Below are positions 58,401 through 64,000 of a stretch of DNA of 64,000 nt, piece by piece. A program made the position numbers and the translations under genes. Position 1 is the first letter of the stretch; every line of letters starts with the position of its first letter. The notes under the pieces were generated by a model, which was given only the letters and a program-made list of their open reading frames with translations, did not search any database and was not told where the DNA came from. Source of the DNA: Linnemannia elongata (lineage: Eukaryota; Mortierellomycota; Mortierellomycetes; Mortierellales; Mortierellaceae); NCBI GenBank assembly GCA_036320915.1, contig JAXBDG010000001.1:1426001-1490000 (forward strand), given 5' to 3'.

Positions 58401-58719
58401 GATCCATCTTCAGCCAGGCCACGCTATGGCCCGATTCGAAAAGGCCAAGGTGCAGAAGGAGATGGGTCAATATACGGAAGCGTTGAAGGAGCTCGATGTG
58501 GTCCACAAGATTGCTCCGACAGAGCCGCGGGTCTTTATGCTCCAAGGTGAAATTCTCCTTGAGATGGGTGACAAGAAGGAGGCTCTGAAAAAACTGACAT
58601 GGGCGCTTGACCTCGATAGCAAGTCGTCTCATGCCATTCGGGATCTCATCGACAAGGTCAACCAAGATTCCGATACGGAAGAGCAAGGCTATGACATCCA
58701 GCACGACTCGGATGGTTGA
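55426..58719 (+). CDS. CDC27: Anaphase-promoting complex subunit 3 (Cdc27), TPR protein
   Basis: Ten exons (55426-55831, 55950-56031, 56159-56256, 56354-56639, 56739-56826, 56919-57056, 57154-57396, 57498-57859, 58006-58123, 58348-58719) encode 730 residues. The N-terminal TPRs (DRFQFRNAIFLAERLYYH, YLLATCQYRQGQPELAWATL) are followed by a low-complexity linker. The C-terminal TPR superhelix is typical of Cdc27: FSQNKFTESMAEYESLPYEH, SPQAWCALGNAYSLRNENDQ, ALKCFQRAIQLDDRFAYAH, TLSGHEYKGLEEYDKAL, and QPGHAMARFEKAKVQKEMGQ. Cdc27 binds Cdh1/Cdc20 in the APC/C ubiquitin ligase that drives mitotic exit. The junction before exon 7 uses a GTAGGC donor, the only one that keeps frame. Confidence 0.93.
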
Positions 58720-60484
58720 CCTTTTCCACTCCTTTGTTCTCTAGACTCTCTTGTTCAACCCCCCCTTTGTTTTGCCTTGTTGCACTCCATTCACCCTATT
58801 TTTCTCTCTCTGGTGAATGCTCAGGTCATTCTTGTAGAGGCTGGTTAATCGATTGCTTTTTGGCTTCCCCTGCGATTAAGATACGAGGAATGCTTTTTTT
58901 TTTTTTGTTTTTGCCTCGGGACAACAAGGGATTAGCATCTACCATACATAATAAAGCGGCAATCGAAATTGATCTGAAGGTGGTTTATTATCCCCAACTC
59001 GCGTGGCCCCAAGGAAATCGCGATATTCGCGACTTATAGGTTCCTTCATTATTAGAACTAAAGCCCCAAGAAAGGAACAATCGTGCTTGAAAAATTGGTT
59101 ATGGGGTTGATGACCATGGAAGCTGCCGACAAATGACATAGTAATAATGACCTATTAGCGCACGCCTTAGACCCGTTTTTTTCATTGCGCGCTAATAGCC
59201 ACATCCGTCATGGAAATGGAAGACAAGAATAAGAACAAGAAGAACAGAAGTTCAATAAAGCAGAGGAATAGAACAACACTGCCACGAAAAAAGCGATAAA
59301 ACTCTTCGTGTGATGTGTCTGAAACATGAGATGCGCCTTCAAGCCCACGGACAATGGCTGATCTACAAAGACAGTCCCAATTCTGATCATTCCTACGGAT
59401 TGAATAGACTCTTTCTATTCAACAAGTATGTCAAGATAGGCAACGCACCAAGAAAAAAAACAATTGGAGCAAATGGCGAAGGGGACAGAAGACGGATCAA
59501 GGGTGAGAAGGGATGACGGGCCTGCGGTCGACTGGTGGATGATGTGAGAGAGCAAACATAACCATGAGAGCAATGGTGGACTATGGGTATGGGTAGGAAA
59601 GCCCTAAGACTGGCCCATGCTTTTCGTATTACTACTTTTTTTACTCTGGGCTGGCAGGGGTTGTTGTGCTGTCATCAAGTCCGATTTCCTCCCCTTCCTT
59701 CCTTCTCAATGTACCTTTTGACATCTAGCGCCCACCCATCTATTGAGATACTCTGGCTGACTACATGCGTTTTTTTCTATTTTCAAGAGGCGCATCAAAC
59801 AAGGAATGGGAGGTCAAGCTTTTTGCTATTACCCCAGAAGCCTGACATCACTATCCCAACCAAATGACCCTTTTCTAAGGACATAGCATTGGGAGCTCCT
59901 CCTTGGCTTGGTTTTTTTTCAGAGCAGTAGGGGATCTGGGTCGAAAAGGTGGCATTGTGCGCTTTTTTTTTTTATTGAAGGAGGCTGCAATCGAAAAAAA
60001 CATTGACCATTGGAACCACCATGGAATTGAGAGAGAAAAAAAATCGCGCTCTCGAATCTTGTTCCTCATTCTTCCCTCTTTCGCCCCATCGATCCACTAT
60101 GCGTCTTTTTGTGATCGATAGGGATGGATATTGGAGAGGAAGGAAGGGTCCAATGGCAAATGAACGATAGATAGTGTAAATGAGTGAGGGGATAACAACT
60201 GAGCGATTTTCTTTTCATTTGGAGGCTATTTGTGAAAACATGGTTTTTTCACGAGGTGGAACGAAAAAGCTTTTTCAGAAGGCCATTGAGAGACACGGTG
60301 TAGTTGTTCAGTTCAGTTGCAGAATGATTTTATTTTGAATTGTCGTTGGGAATGTGAGGTGTGTGATTGTTGTTGTTCTGTCGTTGTGTGAGTTAGGTGT
60401 ATAGAGAGAGCGAGAGACAGGTTGAGTTGGGCATGATAGAAAACTCGCCCTGTTGGATGCCACTTTGTCTGTTGCACCCTTTCT

Positions 60485-60526
60485 CCCCCGTGCAAAACGG
60501 GGGGTTTTTTTTTTTTTTTTTTTTTT
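60485..60526. other. GC-rich hairpin followed by a 22-base T run
   Basis: CCCCCGT and ACGGGGG form a perfect 7-bp stem around the loop GCAAA, immediately followed by a G and 22 T. The layout resembles an intrinsic terminator, but it stands in the nuclear DNA of a eukaryote, upstream of a promoter. The function is unknown. Confidence 0.5.
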
Positions 60527-60614
60527 CTGTCTCCCTCTCAGTCCCGATTCCGACTCTGTCCATGTCGGTCTCCAGCCAAAGTTAAAAGACCCTACCCTTT
60601 CCTTGGCTTCCGTG

Positions 60615-60623
60615 TATATAAAG
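60615..60623 (+). promoter_or_regulatory. Putative TATA box of the kinase gene
   Basis: TATATAAAG lies 444 bases upstream of the ATG at 61067 and is followed by a pyrimidine-rich leader. The distance implies a long 5' untranslated region or an undetected leader intron. Confidence 0.45.
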
Positions 60624-61066
60624 AATCGCGATGCCCTCCGTTTTGTTCTCTTTTTTTTTATATATTTCTTATTTCTTCACCTCTTAACCCTTCCTTTACT
60701 TTTTGCTTTACTTCGTTTGCACTTTCTGTAGTTTTCCTAATCGCTTTCTGTTTTTATACAAACCCTTCTCTCTCTTTCCTTTTTGCATATATCCATACGT
60801 ACATCTCTACTCCCTTCATGCCAGCATTCGTTCGTCACTATCTCTCAAACCCAAACACCTGTTTCTCCATACATCTTCTCGACTCCTTCACCAGCCTTTC
60901 ATAACCCTCCATAGTCAGCAGTCTGCTCGGATCTCCTTTTTACTTCACATCCTCCTTTATTTGCTTCTGCTTTGCCCACCCACCGACAATCACACCTTTA
61001 TCCTCTTTACATCTCTCCCCTCTCCACTCTCTCCTCTCTCACCCCACAACACTTCAATACATATCA

Positions 61067-63371
61067 ATGGCCGCCATGTCTATATCAACAACCACATCCC
61101 TTTATAACCCTGAACCTGTCGTCAAGTACGACTTGATTTCGACCTCTTTGTTCTTCAACTCCTCTACCACTGCCTCATCAAAACCGTCCCCTTCAACCAC
61201 TACCAACAACACTGTCAACTCGCTTCGAAAGTCCCTTGCCCTTCAGCGTCTCCACATGGGTCCTCCTCAGCGCTCTTTCCTCCCCCAGACTCGTCAGCAC
61301 CAGCAGCAGCCTCTCCACCACCCCTTTTTCCTTCACCCGATCCAGCACAACCACCATACCCACAAAAAGACTCAGTCCACCCAACTTGCGGGCAAGCTGG
61401 AGGACATTATGTCGAACCCACTCTTGATCGCCCCTCTGTTGAAGAAGGAGGCCGCTGCAGCTTCTCCCACCGCGCCAACGAGTCCTGTGTCGTACGTGTA
61501 CACTGCACCTTGCGAACACCATCCTTCCACAGGACAGACCGACTATCTTGTCAACGACATGTTCCCCAAATTGACAGTAAGTTACTTCATTTCCCTTGCA
61601 ACCAACCAACAACTCCACTTCCTCCTCCTCCCTCCGATCCCTCTTCTCTCCCACGTTTTTTTTTTTTTTTTTTTCGTTTCTGTTACTCATACCAGCTCAC
61701 AGTTTTTTTTTTGTATGAGTGGGTGGCTTGATCCGGAGTTTGGATTGTTCTCTGTTGACTCCCCCTCCTCTCACTTCGCTCTCCAAAACCGAGTGTCGCT
61801 GTTGGTGCTGCTTATTTTTACCCAATTGACAGCTCTCTCATTCAATGTCCAAAAGAAGGCAATGCCAATTTGCGGGGAAAGAAGAAGGGTTCTTGTTTGG
61901 TTGTTGGGTATGCATTCAACTCTATGCAACTCGTATTTTGGCGTGTGATGGCGAGGACGAGGCATAGAAGGGGTTTAGTTTGTGATGACAACAGATACGG
62001 ATACGAGGGTACGATAAATTACTTTTTGTTTTGTCGTGTCTCTCTGTTCGTTGCTCTCTGTCTCTTTCCCCTTCCCTCCCTTTTCCGAGGAGGGTGACTC
62101 CTAGACACATGTGTAGATACGGATAGCGAGCAGTCACTTTTCTCGTCTCTCGTCTCAGCTTTTGTTTGCATGTGCGTCTTGTTTGTTTGTGTTGCTTATG
62201 CGTTGTGTTCGAGAAAGAGAGAAGAGACATGCATTGGATCAGAAATGATATCGTCATTCTATCCTATCCTATCCTATCCCATCTCTTCATCTCACGCGAA
62301 TAACCCAACTCTCAAACACTCACCCACACGCGCGCACAAGCCAATCTACCCTTTGCCACTAACATATACGCACACGCACTCTTGCGCACGTTCACTCCAC
62401 CATGCATGTCGAGCCCACTTCCTAACCTTCACCCTCTTTTTTTATTACTCCTCTTTCTTCTCAACTAGCATGACTTGTCCACCATCGAATTCGGTATCCG
62501 CATCGCCGATTTCATGCCTTTGGCATTCAAGACCGTCCCCGTCGCCGGTCTCGCCGAGAAGGAGCTCCAGCTCTTGCACGGCCTCGTTGATGTCCCCAAC
62601 GTCATCCACCTCGAAGACTCCTTTGTCAACGACAACGGCGATACCGTCCTCGTCCTCCCCATGCTCAAGAAGTTTGACTGCCACGCTGTCAACAAGAGCA
62701 TCTGCTCAGTCCGCAAGACCATGAAGCAGATCCTCACCGGTCTCGCTGCCGTCCACGCCAAGGACATTGTCCACCTCGACATCAACCCCTCCAACTTGAT
62801 GGTCACCCACGCCAAGAAGGACATTGTAATCATTGATTTCGGTCTCTCCATGCCTATCGACCGCTCCTGCAAGAGCGGCAAGCCCCAAGTCCCCATCTGC
62901 GGAACCACCGGCTACATTGCCCCCGAAGTCCTCCGCCCCCAGCACTACGATGTCTGCGACCCAACCTTGGCTGACTTGTACTCTCTTGGAATCGTCCTCG
63001 GCCAGATGCTCGAGCCTTATATCCCCGACTGCGACCTCCACTACTTTGGATCTAAGTATCTCGGTCTCGACAACATCAACCAGACTGTCGCCTACCTGAG
63101 AGACTTTATCGCCCAAGGTGCCTATTACCCTCGTGTCCTCGTCCAGGCTGCCGACCTTCTCCGTTCGATGCTTGAGGAGAACCCCAAGAACCGCAAGTCG
63201 GCCCAGGAGCTCCTAGACAGTCACCCCTTCTTCTCCTCCTCCACCGAATCTGCTGCCTTAGGCAGCTCGACTTTGATCCTTTGCGACTGGCTCTGCCGCG
63301 TGCAGGAGATCAAGTACCAGAAATTTCTCCTGCAGGAGCAGGCTGGTTGTGAGATCTATCGCTACCGCTAA
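61067..63371 (+). CDS. Divergent serine/threonine protein kinase
   Basis: Two exons (61067-61576, 62469-63371) encode 470 residues. The first about 170 residues are Ser/Thr/Gln/His-rich and disordered. The kinase domain starts near 175 without a recognisable glycine-rich loop. K191 (LAFKTV) and E200/E202 fit the ATP-lysine and helix-C pair. The catalytic loop is HLDINPSN (D274), so the usual HRDxKxxN lysine is replaced by Asn276. DFGLS (D293) and GTTGYIAPEVL follow, then lobe residues ADLYSLGIVLGQML and a final SAQELLDSHPFF. Metal-binding residues are kept, so activity is possible but the loop is unusual. The intron is 892 bases, one of the longest here, and could hide an unrecognised exon. 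The second exon is C-ending in codon use, like the FAD oxidase. Confidence 0.82.
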
Positions 63372-63876
63372 GCAACCCTCAAAAACAAAACAAAAGGGAC
63401 ATACACCCACATTCCTTTCTATTCCCATGTTGTAAAGCAAAAAAACCCACCACCACTTCATTTTAGTATTGTATTCCCTCTCTCATCTCCCCGCCCTTGT
63501 ACTTTAGACTGTAGACCACACTTGTAGAAAATATCATCCCCCTTTTACCACTAGAAAACACACTTGCTGAATGATATTTTGTTGATGCTGCCTTATGAAC
63601 GCCTATGTCTTATATGGCTGTTGTTGGGGGAAGCGAGTGTTGGGATTTAGGAATAATAAGATGAAGTGATGAGGCGTTGATGAATTGCATATTAAACCAA
63701 GACCATCAGCAGATTCAGTGACCTCGATTACATTAACTAAGTTTTCGTTTGATGGACTGATGAGATCCATTCATCGGTCATCCTCACTCATCCTTCCGCA
63801 GAGGCTTGACTCCATCTCCGTAATAAGGCTAAGCGTATAATAGTGAAAAACTTGAGAGTAAAGCTGTGAAGAGCTA
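63372..63876. other. Convergent 3' flanks
   Basis: This 505-base gap lies between the kinase stop and the terminal minus-strand fragment. It is AT-rich with no recognised element. Confidence 0.5.
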
Positions 63877-64000
63877 TTATCGTCTTGCCGATTTTCTAGC
63901 TTGCGCTGTTTCTTTCTCTCGCATGGTACTCCTTGGAGTATTGGTGCGTCCGGGTGCAAGGATGTTGTTGAGGCCAATGCTCTGCGAGGTGAAGTTGCGA
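63877..64000 (-). CDS. C-terminal fragment of a gene cut by the window end, product unknown
   Basis: An open frame enters from the right edge and ends at a TAA (63877-63879). The last 40 residues are basic and Asn/Thr/Arg-rich (SQSIGLNNILAPGRTNTPRS, then MREKETAQARKSARR). The composition looks coding, and convergent placement with the kinase fits a gene end. No family can be named from so little. Confidence 0.45.
   Translation of the reverse strand, partial: RNFTSQSIGLNNILAPGRTNTPRSTMREKETAQARKSARR

Larger units (their letters stand above)
58720..61066. other. 2.35-kb gene-free stretch: CDC27 3' flank and kinase promoter
   Basis: The region holds poly-T runs near 58892 and 59965, the hairpin and poly-T at 60485-60526, a TATATAAAG at 60615-60623, and a long CT-rich leader of about 440 bases before the kinase ATG. 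Frames within are short and lack protein character. Confidence 0.55.

Overview
The window is nuclear DNA of a filamentous fungus, most likely an early-diverging lineage such as Mortierellomycotina. Nearly every gene carries short GT-AG introns. Fungus-specific genes are present (a Pil1-type eisosome protein, Cgr1, Aim24, Rib7). Leaders are CT-rich and there are many homopolymer and microsatellite tracts. The Mortierella-level placement is inference from the gene mix, including an animal/plant-type EBP sterol isomerase; I could run no comparison.

Layout, left to right. 1-4334 (minus): EBP-type sterol isomerase (cut by the window start), UDP-glucuronate decarboxylase, and a TMX2-like thioredoxin-related membrane protein. 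5779-14421 (plus): a very large alpha-arrestin-like protein and an intronless secreted FAD oxidase. 14699-19132 (minus): PP4 regulatory subunit 3 in 12 exons. 19724-24397 (plus): Cgr1, the NEDD8-conjugating enzyme Ubc12, and a peroxisomal 2,4-dienoyl-CoA reductase. 24709-33219 (minus): a polyQ SH3 protein, an uncharacterised acidic protein, a possible mini-gene, and an SCP2-domain protein. 34285-39110 (plus): Pil1-like eisosome protein, an SPP/SPPL-type intramembrane aspartyl protease, and CIA2. 39319-40497 (minus): Rib7. 40843-43270 (plus): dynamitin. 43489-45939 (minus): FAR-17a/AIG1-like membrane protein. 47172-48581 (plus): a serine-rich protein with clathrin-box-like motifs. 48977-55055 (minus): a secreted protein of unknown function and Aim24. 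55426-63371 (plus): Cdc27/APC3 and a divergent protein kinase. 63877-64000 (minus): the end of one more gene.

Most genes are independent housekeeping functions, and no biosynthetic cluster, transposon, CRISPR array or obvious novel system is visible. Loose themes are peroxisomal lipid metabolism (two proteins with PTS1-like ends), plasma-membrane and endocytic scaffolding (arrestin, SH3 protein, Pil1, clathrin-box protein), and ubiquitin-like or cell-cycle control (Ubc12, APC3, PP4R3). Exon boundaries were worked out by hand from splice consensus and reading-frame continuity. The least certain structures are the N-terminus of the intramembrane protease, the start of the 30.5-31.2 kb gene, and the terminal fragment.
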